This document shows positions 8,055 to 16,954 of a stretch of DNA of 64,000 nt, one piece after another. Position 1 is the stretch's first letter. Each line of letters starts with the position of its first letter. The notes under the pieces are model-generated. The model made no database searches and had not been told where the DNA came from. It saw only the letters and a list, made by a program, of their open reading frames with translations. This DNA comes from an uncultured Arenicella sp. (lineage in GTDB: Bacteria; Pseudomonadota; Gammaproteobacteria; Arenicellales; Arenicellaceae), in contig CALIVT010000018.1 in assembly GCA_938048185.1 (NCBI GenBank), positions 62,001-126,000 on the forward strand, written 5' to 3'. The position numbers and the translations under genes are program-made.

Positions 8055-9563
8055 CTAAGCCTTCTTGGAAATACTGCCTTCGACCAGCGTTAAGGTTTCT
8101 GCTTTCTTTCGCTTAGGGTGAGCGGCCCGGCGGCCGCCGTTAATGACGCTTTCATCCAACTCGTCGATCAGTCGGTTTAAGGTGCGGCTAATATGGGTTT
8201 GAATGCGAATGCGTTCAATTGCAGGCCACGTCGAGCGTTCGCCCTCGTTCAATAACTCCATGACCTCCTCGGTGTTGCGCGCCGCTAATACCTGGGTGGG
8301 GCTAAGAAAGCGCTTGGGCGGTAAAATATTGATATCGCCAGTATAGGTTTGCGAAACCAGCGAAATATAGCCGCTGATAAGCTTGCGCATGTATGAGTCT
8401 TCCTTGAATGGTTTTTGCATTAAGTGTGATGCCGCTAAACCCCAATCTTTCATGGTTTTTAGCGCCGTGCCACTCACCGTTGACAATACCGTATTCTTAC
8501 GTTTTTCGACGCTCAAGAATGGCAACACGAGCGGATTGGTTTGGCTGACAATAAAGTGATTAACACCATATAGACGCGACAAGCGTTTCATCGGCAGGTC
8601 GTCACTCAAAGAACCATCAACCCACTTACGCGAAGGTAAATAGGGTACGCGCTCACCTTTAACATTGCGCGCCGCGAGCGAGACTGGTGGAAAGACCCCT
8701 GGGATACAGCAACTTGCTAAAACCGCTTCGCGTAGCATCACGTTTGGCGATGTGATGGCATTGAGTAAACGCGACCGTTGGTGACGTTCATTCGGAGTGA
8801 TTGAAATATTAATCTTCAAGCCAGATATCTGATAAGCCTCTTCAAAGGTTACATCTGGAATGATGCGTTCAATGATCTTTACCAAATCGTTTTTACGTAG
8901 GTTGCGCTTTTTGCCGGGTGCAAGGTTGCGAACAATTGCTTTTATATCATCTTCGAATTGAAGAAATTCGGGGCTAAACACTTCGCCAATATCTTCGCGT
9001 CGGCGCGAACCCGCGACCGCTGCAATTAAAGCGCCACCACTAGAACCTGATATTACGTCGGGAACCAGGTCTTGTTCCCACAACGACTTGAGTACGCCGA
9101 CATGAAAGAACAAGAATGTTCCCGAACCGCTAAACATCAATGCGGACTGACCAAAGCATAAGTGCGCACGGTGAAAGAAGTCGATTTTCTCACGCAAACT
9201 CACGCCCTTTACTCGAGGTTTGGCGAGGTGCTCGAGTGCCGACGACACCTCTGAAACGTAATCAACCACTAGTTGCTTAGTACCAAACTTAGCTTTTTGG
9301 TAAAGCGCCGAGGTGCCCATGCCGCCAAGATTACCGTGAATTCCCTCGTTGAGGGTAAATAGTAAGCCATGGTTGTCATTGGTTCGACGCATAATTTGCA
9401 AGGCATCTAGGCGACGACGGATGGCCGCGTAATCGTAGCGACGGCTCTTCTCGGACTGTTTCCAACCTTGTAAGCCATTACGCTCGTCGTAGGCTTGAGC
9501 CGCAGCTTGCCATTCGTCGTAGGTTTCGGCCTCGGCCATTTTGCGTTCTAGAGCTTTTGACAT
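8055..9563 (-). CDS. patatin-like phospholipase / acyl hydrolase with DUF3336 domain
   Basis: A 502-residue cytoplasmic protein. Residues 1-120 match the DUF3336 region found ahead of patatin domains in TGL-type lipases (EAETYDEWQAAAQAYDERNG at the start). The patatin domain follows, with the GSGTFLFFHVGVL glycine loop, the nucleophile elbow GSSGG and the catalytic Asp in WVDGSLSDDLP. These give the Ser-Asp dyad of patatins, which hydrolyse ester bonds of phospholipids or neutral lipids. No signal peptide is present. The C terminus is basic (HPKRKKAETL), perhaps for membrane contact. It stands alone, 181 bp downstream of the ParA gene's start side. Lipid storage turnover would suit a PHA/alkane-using organism, but that is speculation. 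Confidence 0.85.
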   Translation of the reverse strand: MSKALERKMAEAETYDEWQAAAQAYDERNGLQGWKQSEKSRRYDYAAIRRRLDALQIMRRTNDNHGLLFTLNEGIHGNLGGMGTSALYQKAKFGTKQLVVDYVSEVSSALEHLAKPRVKGVSLREKIDFFHRAHLCFGQSALMFSGSGTFLFFHVGVLKSLWEQDLVPDVISGSSGGALIAAVAGSRRREDIGEVFSPEFLQFEDDIKAIVRNLAPGKKRNLRKNDLVKIIERIIPDVTFEEAYQISGLKINISITPNERHQRSRLLNAITSPNVMLREAVLASCCIPGVFPPVSLAARNVKGERVPYLPSRKWVDGSLSDDLPMKRLSRLYGVNHFIVSQTNPLVLPFLSVEKRKNTVLSTVSGTALKTMKDWGLAASHLMQKPFKEDSYMRKLISGYISLVSQTYTGDINILPPKRFLSPTQVLAARNTEEVMELLNEGERSTWPAIERIRIQTHISRTLNRLIDELDESVINGGRRAAHPKRKKAETLTLVEGSISKKA

Positions 9564-9744
9564 AATACTTTTAACGAGTTTGTTCTCGTCCCGACTCGGT
9601 CAAAAGCGTTGATTCTTATGAGTTTGTACGGGGCGAGAATAAAGTTAGACAAGCTCACATCTGAGCGTGTTCTATGTTGTTTTTATTTCGGAAACGATGC
9701 AACTAACAGCGGCTATGTTTCACATTTGATTACCGTCTAGCGGT

Positions 9745-10527
9745 TTATTTTTTCTTGCTTCTTTTTCGGCTTAAGGCTCGATAAAGTTCGACGAACTCGA
9801 GCGTTACTTTGTGTTTGGGGTCTAAGAAAATCAGTGGCGTATGCGAGGCGTGCGATTCTTTTACTTTTACCGAGGATGAAATAAATGGTTTGAGTACCTT
9901 GAATTTCGCATCTGTGAGCTCATCAACCGCTTGCTGTGGCAGTTTAGCGCGCGCCTGAAATTGGTTTACCACGACTCCTTCTATTTCAAGGCTAGGGTTG
10001 TGGTCTTCAACAATCTCTTCTAGCTCGTCCATCAGGTCGACCATTGCGTCACGGGCGAAGACATCGCAATCGTAAGGCAATACGCAGCGATCAGCGGCGA
10101 TCAGCGCAGACAGCGTAAAAAAGTTCAGCGCCGGTGGAGTATCAATATAAACTTCGTCGAAGTCTTCGTGTAAGTTATTGAGAAAGTCACGGAACTTGTA
10201 AATTTTATGTTTAGCTTCAAGCTTCGCTTCTAAATCGATCAGCGAGTAGCTTGCTGAGATTAGAGATAGGTTTTCAAAGCGTGTTTTGCGAATATAGTCT
10301 TCGGAGGTGAAGTCTCGATAATTTCGAGTAATCGTTGATTCCATGAACTCAGCAATACCGACCACATTATCTTTGCCATCGTGGCCTAAATAGCTGGTGG
10401 TATTGGCTTGGGGGTCAAGGTCAACAACCAAGACATTTTTGCCTCGGCTGGCGGCAACGGCGGCTAAGTTGCAGGTAATCGTGGACTTACCTACGCCGCC
10501 TTTTCGATTAAATACGACTCTTTTCAT
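9745..10527 (-). CDS. ParA-family ATPase (MinD/ParA superfamily), orphan
   Basis: A 260-residue deviant Walker ATPase. The deviant P-loop KGGVGKST is at residues 9-16 with the signature lysine, followed by LVVDLDPQANTT (Walker A' region) and EVYIDTPPALN (Walker B). These define the ParA family, which forms ATP-dependent dimers on DNA and positions chromosomes, plasmids or protein complexes. There is no parB, parS-like repeat or chemotaxis gene beside it, so the cargo is unknown. ATG 10527 was preferred over a GTG at 10533. The C terminus is highly basic (YRALSRKRSKKK), which may add DNA contact. Confidence 0.85.
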   Translation of the reverse strand: MKRVVFNRKGGVGKSTITCNLAAVAASRGKNVLVVDLDPQANTTSYLGHDGKDNVVGIAEFMESTITRNYRDFTSEDYIRKTRFENLSLISASYSLIDLEAKLEAKHKIYKFRDFLNNLHEDFDEVYIDTPPALNFFTLSALIAADRCVLPYDCDVFARDAMVDLMDELEEIVEDHNPSLEIEGVVVNQFQARAKLPQQAVDELTDAKFKVLKPFISSSVKVKESHASHTPLIFLDPKHKVTLEFVELYRALSRKRSKKK

Positions 10528-10657
10528 GCACACATTCTAACTCAGATTCTCGTTGCGGGAGTCACAAAGCCGACAATCTGCCTAGAAAATAGAACCTCGA
10601 TTCTAAAGTCGACGCTCTAGGGCGGCATTTTCTAGCTAGATGTCAGGCAAGGCTCGG

Positions 10658-11758
10658 CTAAACCAACTGCATTAGCATTGACTTGTTAAACGGCGTTAAG
10701 TCTGATGCTTTTTGTGCTTTCACTTTGTTTGCCCAATCTGGGTTAGCAATCAAGGCTCGGCCAACGGCAACTAGATCAAACTCCTCAGCGTCTAAGCGTT
10801 GTATCAAATTGTCTAAACTGGCTATTTCTGCGTCCTTGAAGGCTTTATCGCCGGCTTCTGGTAGAAAGTCCGCGTTTAGGCCGACGCTGCCGACGGTTAC
10901 GCATGGTTTGCCAGTTAGCTTTTTAGTCCAACCCGCTAAGTTTAGGTCACTGTTACCGAACTCGGGTTCCCAAAAGCGGCGCGTAGAGCAATGGAAGATA
11001 TCGACGCCTGCGTTGACCAAAAAGCGTAGAAATTCAGCCAGTTGTTCGGGGTTCTCAGCGAGTTTGGCGCTGTAGTCCTGTTGTTTCCACTGCGAGAACC
11101 GGAAGATAATCGGGAAGTCGGGGCTAACTTTAGCGCGAATGCCTTTTACAATCTCGCAGGCGAAGCGTGTCCGGTTCTCTAAACTACCACCGTAGTGGTC
11201 GTCGCGGTGGTTTGTTCCTGCCCAGAAAAATTGATCAAGCAGATAGCCGTGAGCTCCATGAATTTCAATTGCGTCCATGCCAATTTTTTCGGCATCGACT
11301 GCTGCCTGTACAAAGCTCTCAATGGCTTCATCGATGTCGTCTTGGGTCATCGCGTGACCGGTGACTTTACCGGGAAAGGCCATGCCTGATGGGCTATAGC
11401 CGGGCAAATCGCCGCCCGGTTCGACGCCGGGTTTGCGAATGCCGCCGACGTGCCATAACTGCGGTGCTATCTTACCGCCCTCGGCGTGTACCGCCGCGAC
11501 TACGTTGCGCCAACCTTCTAAAGCCTCGGGGCCAGCGAACATAGGCACATCGGGGTAGCCGCTCGCCGCCTTGTGGCCGACACAGGTGCCTTCGGTAATG
11601 ATTAAGCCAACCCCGCCGGCGGCGCGGCGGCGATAATATTCAACTACCTTCTCATTCGGCACGTTGCCCGGTGACATGCTGCGAGTCATTGGCGCCATTA
11701 GGACCCGATTACTGAGAGTGAGGTTGCCGAGTGAGAACGGCGAAAATAAATCGGTCAT
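10658..11758 (-). CDS. NADH:flavin oxidoreductase, Old Yellow Enzyme family
   Basis: A 366-residue FMN-dependent ene-reductase of (beta/alpha)8 fold. Visible family marks are the start LFSPFSLGNLTLSNRVLMAPMTR, GLIITEGT, QLWHVG, the substrate-binding pair in AIEIHGAHGYLLDQF, and FDLVAVGRALIANPDW near the end. OYEs reduce activated C=C bonds or nitro compounds with NAD(P)H. The length and HGAHGYL place it with XenB/NemA or OPR-like members. The downstream end of the phosphotransferase gene lies only 26 bp before its start on the same strand, so both are probably co-transcribed. The physiological substrate is unknown. Confidence 0.9.
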   Translation of the reverse strand: MTDLFSPFSLGNLTLSNRVLMAPMTRSMSPGNVPNEKVVEYYRRRAAGGVGLIITEGTCVGHKAASGYPDVPMFAGPEALEGWRNVVAAVHAEGGKIAPQLWHVGGIRKPGVEPGGDLPGYSPSGMAFPGKVTGHAMTQDDIDEAIESFVQAAVDAEKIGMDAIEIHGAHGYLLDQFFWAGTNHRDDHYGGSLENRTRFACEIVKGIRAKVSPDFPIIFRFSQWKQQDYSAKLAENPEQLAEFLRFLVNAGVDIFHCSTRRFWEPEFGNSDLNLAGWTKKLTGKPCVTVGSVGLNADFLPEAGDKAFKDAEIASLDNLIQRLDAEEFDLVAVGRALIANPDWANKVKAQKASDLTPFNKSMLMQLV

Positions 11759-11784
11759 AAAATTCCTGTGAGTTGATCTTCGTC

Positions 11785-12822
11785 TTAATTCTTTGAACTG
11801 TTAGTCTTGGTGAGGTCTATTGCGATATTTGCAAGGGGTTCAATCAGACTTTCGTAATCGCTGGCTTTGTCGCTCGAGGCATTACCTAGCTGTCCGCGTT
11901 TCACCACACCCTGACAGATTGACGCTAGGCGAAACATGCTAAAGGCGAGGTAAAAATGCCAATTAGGGATGCTGGCGATTCCCATACGTTGGCAATACAT
12001 GTCGATATATTCTTGCTCAGTCGGGATGCCCAGTTGGACCAAGTCGCAGCCTGCTAAACCCGGTAGGCCTTTGCTGCGTGGCATATAATACTGCATGCAT
12101 TGATACGCCAGGTCGGCAAATGGATGGCCGATTGTCGACAGCTCCCAGTCTAGTACTGCGATCACCTCGTCACGCGCTTGGTGAAACATCAGGTTGTCTA
12201 AACGGAAATCGCCGTGGGTGATCGAATAGCGACCGTCATCGTCGGGTAGGTTGTTCGGCAACCACTCAATAAGTGTCTCCATGGCAGAAATTACCTGCGT
12301 TTCGGCGGCTCGGTATTGTTTGGTCCAGGTGTGTATTTGCCGTGCGAAGTAATTGCCTTTCTTGCCGTAGTCACTCAAACCTACTTGGTCTATGTCTACT
12401 TTGTGCAGTTCGGTGAGCACGCGATTCATTTCGTGATAAATAGCCGTGCGCTGCTTTTTTGATACACCTGGCAGGCTTGGGTCCCAAAGTACTCGCCCCT
12501 GCATATACTCCATCACATAAAACATACTGCCAATAACCGAGTCGTCGTCGCATAAGTGCAATGCTTGCGCGACCGGCAGGGGTGTTGAGTAAAGTGCTGA
12601 CAACACCGTAAATTCGCGATCAACTGCGTGTGCCCCTGGCAGTAGTTTGCCAGGAGGCTTGCGGCGCAAAACGTATTGTCGATTTGCGGCGGTCAGCAGA
12701 TACGTTGGGTTAGATTGACCTCCACTAAACTTCTCGGCGCTGAGCGGGCCGTTAAAGCCGTTAAGATGCTGGGCGAGATATGCTCGCAGTTTGTCGGTGT
12801 CTAGGTTAAAAGAGTCAGTCAT
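11785..12822 (-). CDS. phosphotransferase family protein, ACAD10/APH type
   Basis: A 345-residue kinase-fold protein of the aminoglycoside-phosphotransferase superfamily. The N-lobe has GGQSNPTYLL and YVLRRKPPGKLLPGAHAVDREF, the signature of the ACAD10/11-type kinases encoded with acyl-CoA dehydrogenases. The catalytic loop is ITHGDFRLDNLMFH and the metal-binding DWE is in AVLDWELSTIGHPFADLAY. Human ACAD10/11 kinase domains phosphorylate 4-hydroxyacyl-CoAs, so a role in oxidising hydroxylated or odd fatty acyl chains is plausible, especially with alkB 1.2 kb away. Antibiotic resistance is unlikely. It heads a two-gene unit with the OYE gene. Confidence 0.85.
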   Translation of the reverse strand: MTDSFNLDTDKLRAYLAQHLNGFNGPLSAEKFSGGQSNPTYLLTAANRQYVLRRKPPGKLLPGAHAVDREFTVLSALYSTPLPVAQALHLCDDDSVIGSMFYVMEYMQGRVLWDPSLPGVSKKQRTAIYHEMNRVLTELHKVDIDQVGLSDYGKKGNYFARQIHTWTKQYRAAETQVISAMETLIEWLPNNLPDDDGRYSITHGDFRLDNLMFHQARDEVIAVLDWELSTIGHPFADLAYQCMQYYMPRSKGLPGLAGCDLVQLGIPTEQEYIDMYCQRMGIASIPNWHFYLAFSMFRLASICQGVVKRGQLGNASSDKASDYESLIEPLANIAIDLTKTNSSKN

Positions 12823-12921
12823 TTATCGGTGGCCTGTCGTCTATTAGTCATTAGCACTCGCGTAATCGAGTGCTGAGTTTGGTTAAACAGATACGGAGCT
12901 GCGGTGATGGGGTTAGTTTAC

Positions 12922-13953
12922 TCACTGGGTTATTGAACGTTGTCGTCGCCAAGTCGCAGGCGGCATATCAAACCATGTTTTAAAGGCGCGTACAAAATTC
13001 GCGGTCTCCTGATACGCGAGTAGCGCAGCAATGTCGGCGATGCTGTAATGCGTTGTGCTAAGTAAACGTCTTGCATAGTCTTGGCGACAAGCTTCGAGTA
13101 ATGATTTGTAACTTTGTTCTTGTTGCTCGAGTTTACGGGCAAAAGTCCGAGGCGAGCAATGATTGTCGCGAGCAAGTTGGGTGAGCCTGGGTAGCTCACC
13201 GGCCTTCGTTCGCCCAGATATGCGAGCCTCAAAAAAGCGACTAAAGGCCAAGGTGGTCATTTCGGCCGTGTCTTTTTGATCGGTGAGCGAAAACTTCAGT
13301 TCGCGACATTTCTGTAAGTTTGTGTTGAAGCTTTCTGGGTCAGATAACGGCGAGGATATTCGACACCACGAAGCCGGTATGCTTAACGAATTGGATTCAG
13401 CGTCGAATTCGCAGCTAACTCCTAAATATGCTTGCAGTCTATCAGCGTAGCTAGGCTTGGGGTAGGCGAAGCGGACCACCGCATTATCGCCCAACGGGTG
13501 CGCCATTATCGCCTCAATCAAACGTTGTGTGACGAACAAGTCGGCTTCTATTAACCAGCGGCCAATCAGAGGATTACCCGTTTGGTCAATCGTCACGAAT
13601 TCCATGCGATTGCCGTCGTGACGCAATTCGCAGCGATACGTCGATGAACGAATAACGGTGTAGTCGACCAACACCTGCATTGCGGTATGTAAGTCTGGCG
13701 CACTTAATACTGCAAATCCGAGTGGCCCATGACTCGCGATCGAAATTTTGTCGCCGAATTCCAGTATCCACGAATCTAAGCCTTGCTCAGCGGCAATGGA
13801 AAAAACCGTGTGGATATCGTCGCCGCGAATGAAGTCATCAGCCAAAACGCGTTCAAAACGCTCACCAAATGCCTCACTAAGCTGCGCTAATAGAGCGGTA
13901 TTGCCTCGGAGAAGCTTTAAATATGTGGTTGCAAGATAGAGGTTGGAGGGCAC
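12922..13953 (-). CDS. AraC-family transcriptional regulator divergent from alkB
   Basis: A 343-residue regulator. Residues about 15-200 are the Arabinose_bd-like N-terminal domain of OruR/ArgR-type AraC proteins (LGFAVLSAPDLHTAMQVLVDY). Residues about 245-340 carry the double HTH, with CSPRTFARKL and the second motif YSIADIAALLAYQETANFVRAFKTWF. It is transcribed away from alkB across a 103-bp gap. In Acinetobacter the alkane sensor AlkR is an AraC/XylS protein beside an alkane hydroxylase gene, so regulation of alkB by alkanes is likely but inferred. Confidence 0.85.
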   Translation of the reverse strand: MPSNLYLATTYLKLLRGNTALLAQLSEAFGERFERVLADDFIRGDDIHTVFSIAAEQGLDSWILEFGDKISIASHGPLGFAVLSAPDLHTAMQVLVDYTVIRSSTYRCELRHDGNRMEFVTIDQTGNPLIGRWLIEADLFVTQRLIEAIMAHPLGDNAVVRFAYPKPSYADRLQAYLGVSCEFDAESNSLSIPASWCRISSPLSDPESFNTNLQKCRELKFSLTDQKDTAEMTTLAFSRFFEARISGRTKAGELPRLTQLARDNHCSPRTFARKLEQQEQSYKSLLEACRQDYARRLLSTTHYSIADIAALLAYQETANFVRAFKTWFDMPPATWRRQRSITQ

Positions 13954-14056
13954 TGTTTGAGTTTATATGGCATTTAATGATAAGTATATTGTCAATTGAT
14001 GAAACCCACCGACGTCGCACTTTGACGTAAAGTAGGGTCATAAATTGGAGATATGT
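13954..14056. promoter_or_regulatory. divergent promoter region for the AraC regulator and alkB
   Basis: A 103-bp gap that must hold both promoters. A GACGT element occurs twice near alkB (14011-14015 and 14024-14028), which could be direct half-sites for the AraC protein. The alkB ribosome-binding site GGAG is at 14047-14050. No operator was established. Confidence 0.4.
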
Positions 14057-15250
14057 ATGCAAACTTACGCCTTAGATCACGCCGAAAAGGGTCTGATTCA
14101 ATATACAGATAGAAAACGTTGGTATTGGTTAATGGCTGTTTTTTGGTCGCTCTTCCCGGTGCTGATGATAGCCACCTACGCGATGACTGAGAACGCCTGG
14201 TTATTAATAGTGCCATTAGAGATTGCGTTTATCTTGATTCCGATACTGGACTATTTTATTGGAACGGACACTCATAATCCGCCTGAGGAGTTGGTACCGC
14301 AATTAGACGCTGACCCGTATTATAAGCGCTTACTGATGCTGGCAATTCCGGCGCACTTCATCACGGTAATCGCAGCTGCATGGCTAGTGGGCACATACGA
14401 TTTGGGCATCGGTATTGTTATCGGTTTTTCGATCATAATTGGAATCTACAGTGGACTGAGCATTAATACCGCGCATGAAATAGGGCATAAGAACACTAAG
14501 CTCGAGCGTTTGCTATCGCGCATTGCATTAGCAGTGACGGGCTATGGGCATTTTTGTAGTGATCACAATTTGGGCCATCATCGCGATGTGGCCACGCCCG
14601 AAGACCCCGCCAGTTCGCGCATGGGCGAGTCTATATACCGCTTTACCGTGCGTGAGATACCGGGTGCGGCGCGGCGTGGGTGGGCGGCCGAGGCTAAGCG
14701 TTTAACTAGACAAGGTAAGGCGTTCTGGAGTGTCGACAACCACGTTTTGCAGTCGTACGCGCTAACCATCCTTTATCAAGGCGGGCTGATTTTACTATTG
14801 GGTTGGCCCGTGTTGCTGTTCTTTGTGTTGCACAACACGATGGCTTGGTTTCAGCTAACCAGTGCAAATTATATTGAACACTATGGTTTGCTGCGAGCTA
14901 AGAAGGAAAATGGCAAGTATGAGCGCTGCCAGCCTCATCACTCATGGAACGCGAACCATCTGGTTAGTAATCTACTATTGTTTCAATTGGAACGGCATTC
15001 AGATCATCATGCGAACCCGTCGCGGCCGTATCAAAGCCTGCGCAGTTTTGACGATTTACCGGAGCTGCCAAGTGGCTATTTTGGAATGTATATATTGGCT
15101 TACTTTCCGCCGCTTTGGTTTAAGTTTATGGATAAGACCTTGATGGCAATCCCGCACATCAACGGTGATTTGAACAAGGTAAATATTGACCCTAAAAATG
15201 AGGCAAAAATCCGCGCTAAATGGGGCCGCCCGATTGTCGCCGAGGCCTAG
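14057..15250 (+). CDS. alkB: alkane 1-monooxygenase (membrane di-iron hydroxylase)
   Basis: A 397-residue integral membrane hydroxylase. Hydrophobic segments occur near residues 22-60, 83-125 and 235-265. The histidine boxes of AlkB are present in order: HEIGHK, HNLGHHRDVATPED, NYIEHYGLLR and LERHSDHHANPSRPYQSL. They bind the di-iron centre that hydroxylates the terminal carbon of medium-chain alkanes with electrons from rubredoxin. No rubredoxin gene is adjacent. ATG 14057 follows GGAG at 14047-14050 and is preferred over an in-frame TTG at 14045. The gene is single and ends in a shared terminator. Confidence 0.95.
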   Translation: MQTYALDHAEKGLIQYTDRKRWYWLMAVFWSLFPVLMIATYAMTENAWLLIVPLEIAFILIPILDYFIGTDTHNPPEELVPQLDADPYYKRLLMLAIPAHFITVIAAAWLVGTYDLGIGIVIGFSIIIGIYSGLSINTAHEIGHKNTKLERLLSRIALAVTGYGHFCSDHNLGHHRDVATPEDPASSRMGESIYRFTVREIPGAARRGWAAEAKRLTRQGKAFWSVDNHVLQSYALTILYQGGLILLLGWPVLLFFVLHNTMAWFQLTSANYIEHYGLLRAKKENGKYERCQPHHSWNANHLVSNLLLFQLERHSDHHANPSRPYQSLRSFDDLPELPSGYFGMYILAYFPPLWFKFMDKTLMAIPHINGDLNKVNIDPKNEAKIRAKWGRPIVAEA

Positions 15251-15293
15251 CCACTTGCAAATTTTGAGGCTGATTTAGTATCAATCAGACAGC

Positions 15294-15320
15294 AAAAAGG
15301 CCTCGATCCGAGGCCTTTTT
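15294..15320. terminator. bidirectional terminator between alkB and the CsgG-family gene
   Basis: A perfect 12-bp inverted repeat (15294-15305 and 15309-15320) with a three-base loop, five A before and five T after, serving both convergent genes. Confidence 0.9.
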
Positions 15321-15342
15321 ACTTGATAACTATCGCAGGGCT

Positions 15343-16050
15343 TTAATCTAGAGAAATTCCCTTGCTCAGGCCTTTACGGCGCTTTTCTTCTTTCGCTTCG
15401 TATTTTTTCAAGCACTTACCTTTCTTTACCATAGAGCATTCTAGGTAACCTGATATTTCCGCAACAACTGCGCGAATAGCTTTGCCTGCCGGAGTTTTCT
15501 TTTCGTTGGCGAGTGCACCACCGAAACCTCCGCGGCGTAAACCGACGCTCACGCCCAAGCCGCCAGAACGCGCTTCAACCGTGCGGGTGTCAACGATTTC
15601 GCCAGTCGTTGAATCGACTACTCGCAGATCTACCGCAATATAGGTTTTCTTGCTTTTTCCACCTAGCGAAACGCCTTTAAAGGATACGCCGCCGCCAGTG
15701 TTATTTACGTTTTGCTCAAACGAGCTAACCGTCGCAGTAACCAAGTACTGGGCGCCAACCATTTTGCCCATGCGTGCGGCTGAGCTACCGCTAACGCGCC
15801 CCGAACCAGCCAAGTCTTGCTCACTGAGCACCGAGGCTAATTTTTGGCGTTCAATCATCCGGAATTTCTTGCCGCTAGCGAGTTCGTTGGTCAACATGCC
15901 GCTTAATTCGCGACCCACGTTAGTGCTCCACCAATAAGCTGACGTTGAGTTGCGAAAATCCAATACCGCCATGGTTGGCTTTTCGGCATACGCAGCGTGA
16001 GAGAAAAGACTTGCAAGTAGTACCAAGCTAACAACTTTAAATAATTTCAT
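15343..16050 (-). CDS. CsgG/HfaB-family exported protein
   Basis: A 235-residue protein with a signal peptide (cleavage near AAYA, residues 19-22). Residues about 25-200 match the CsgG fold: MAVLDFRNST, GRELSGMLTNELASGKKFRMIERQKL, MGKMVGAQYLVTATVSSFEQN and AVDLRVVDSTTGEIVDTRTVEA. CsgG of curli systems is an outer-membrane lipoprotein pore, but no lipobox cysteine is seen here, so this is a periplasmic CsgG-like member. The C terminus is Lys/Arg-rich. There are no csg genes nearby and no partner is apparent. Such proteins often accompany surface or stress functions of unknown mechanism. Confidence 0.75.
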   Translation of the reverse strand: MKLFKVVSLVLLASLFSHAAYAEKPTMAVLDFRNSTSAYWWSTNVGRELSGMLTNELASGKKFRMIERQKLASVLSEQDLAGSGRVSGSSAARMGKMVGAQYLVTATVSSFEQNVNNTGGGVSFKGVSLGGKSKKTYIAVDLRVVDSTTGEIVDTRTVEARSGGLGVSVGLRRGGFGGALANEKKTPAGKAIRAVVAEISGYLECSMVKKGKCLKKYEAKEEKRRKGLSKGISLD

Positions 16051-16178
16051 ATTCTTTGATTCCCATCAGAGTTTTCAAATAAGAGGCGTAGTTTAGCAAG
16101 TCGAGCTGGGCTTTTGTATCCCCTAAATGGCATAGTTTTTAGGCTGAGACATTTATAGAACACGCTAAATAGCCAATT

Positions 16179-16907
16179 TCAAGGCTTTTTCTCTCCACGT
16201 AGCGTCTTTTGCGTGGCGCTTAGAATGCCGCGTAAAATACTGAGTTCAGTGACATCTAATTCAGCACGAGTATAAAGTTGGCGTAAGCGTTGCAATGTTT
16301 CGCCTTGGTGAGGGCGCAGAAACGAAACCTCTTTTAATACGGTTTCAAGGTGTTGATAAAAATACTCGACTTGCTCCGACGTTGGGAGCTCTTTGGCTTT
16401 CGACGGACCGCCCGCCCGCGCACCTGCGGCTTTATAGATCTCGTAACTCAGCGTTTGTACTGCGGCTGCCATGTTCAGCGAGTTATAGTCGGGGTTCGCC
16501 GGAATAGTCACGCGGTATTTTGCATATTGGATATCGTCGTTGTGTAGGCCCATGCGCTCGGGGCCAAACAAAAGTGCGACGGGCGCCGTTTTCGCGGCAT
16601 CAACTAGCAGCTCAGCCGCCGCTTGTGGGCCCAATTCTGGCAAATCATAGCCTCTTGGTCGTGCTGTGCTAGCGACGACTGCAGTGCAGTCTTTTATAGC
16701 CTCTGCAAGTGAGCCTGTTACGGTCGCACATTCGAGAAGATCGCTGGCGCCTGCGGCCATTTTAGTTGCATCGTCAGCCGGGTAGTTTTTCGGCGAAACC
16801 AAGCATAAATCGCTTAGGCCCATCGTCTTTATCGAGCGTGCGGCCGAGCCTATATTGCCGGGGTGAAAGGTGCGCACGAGTACGATGCGGATATTTTCTA
16901 AGCTCAT
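16179..16907 (-). CDS. trmJ: tRNA (cytidine/uridine-32-2'-O)-methyltransferase TrmJ
   Basis: A 242-residue SPOUT methyltransferase of the TrmH superfamily. Motif 1 is HPGNIGSAARSIKTMG, motif 2 is LLFGPERMGL and motif 3 is YNSLNMAAAVQ, which form the knotted SAM site. The C-terminal extension (about residues 165-242) is TrmJ-specific and ends in an RxxLTELDVTELSILRGIL-like stretch. The enzyme 2'-O-methylates position 32 of the tRNA anticodon loop. Enteric trmJ often sits beside suhB and iscR; here it lies just downstream of hexR on the same strand (47-bp gap). Confidence 0.9.
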   Translation of the reverse strand: MSLENIRIVLVRTFHPGNIGSAARSIKTMGLSDLCLVSPKNYPADDATKMAAGASDLLECATVTGSLAEAIKDCTAVVASTARPRGYDLPELGPQAAAELLVDAAKTAPVALLFGPERMGLHNDDIQYAKYRVTIPANPDYNSLNMAAAVQTLSYEIYKAAGARAGGPSKAKELPTSEQVEYFYQHLETVLKEVSFLRPHQGETLQRLRQLYTRAELDVTELSILRGILSATQKTLRGEKKP

Positions 16908-16954
16908 AATCTCTAAGCCGGTAACAGGGTTGTCTAGTTAGAAAGTAAAAAAGC

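Noticed and set aside
10582-10635. Inverted repeat CTAGAAAAT upstream of ParA
   Set aside because: Nine-base arms separated by 36 bases in A+T-rich DNA can occur by chance; no repeat elsewhere supports a parS-like role.
11785-12822. Aminoglycoside resistance gene
   Set aside because: The kinase motifs fit the ACAD10/11-type subfamily encoded with lipid metabolism genes, not known resistance enzymes.
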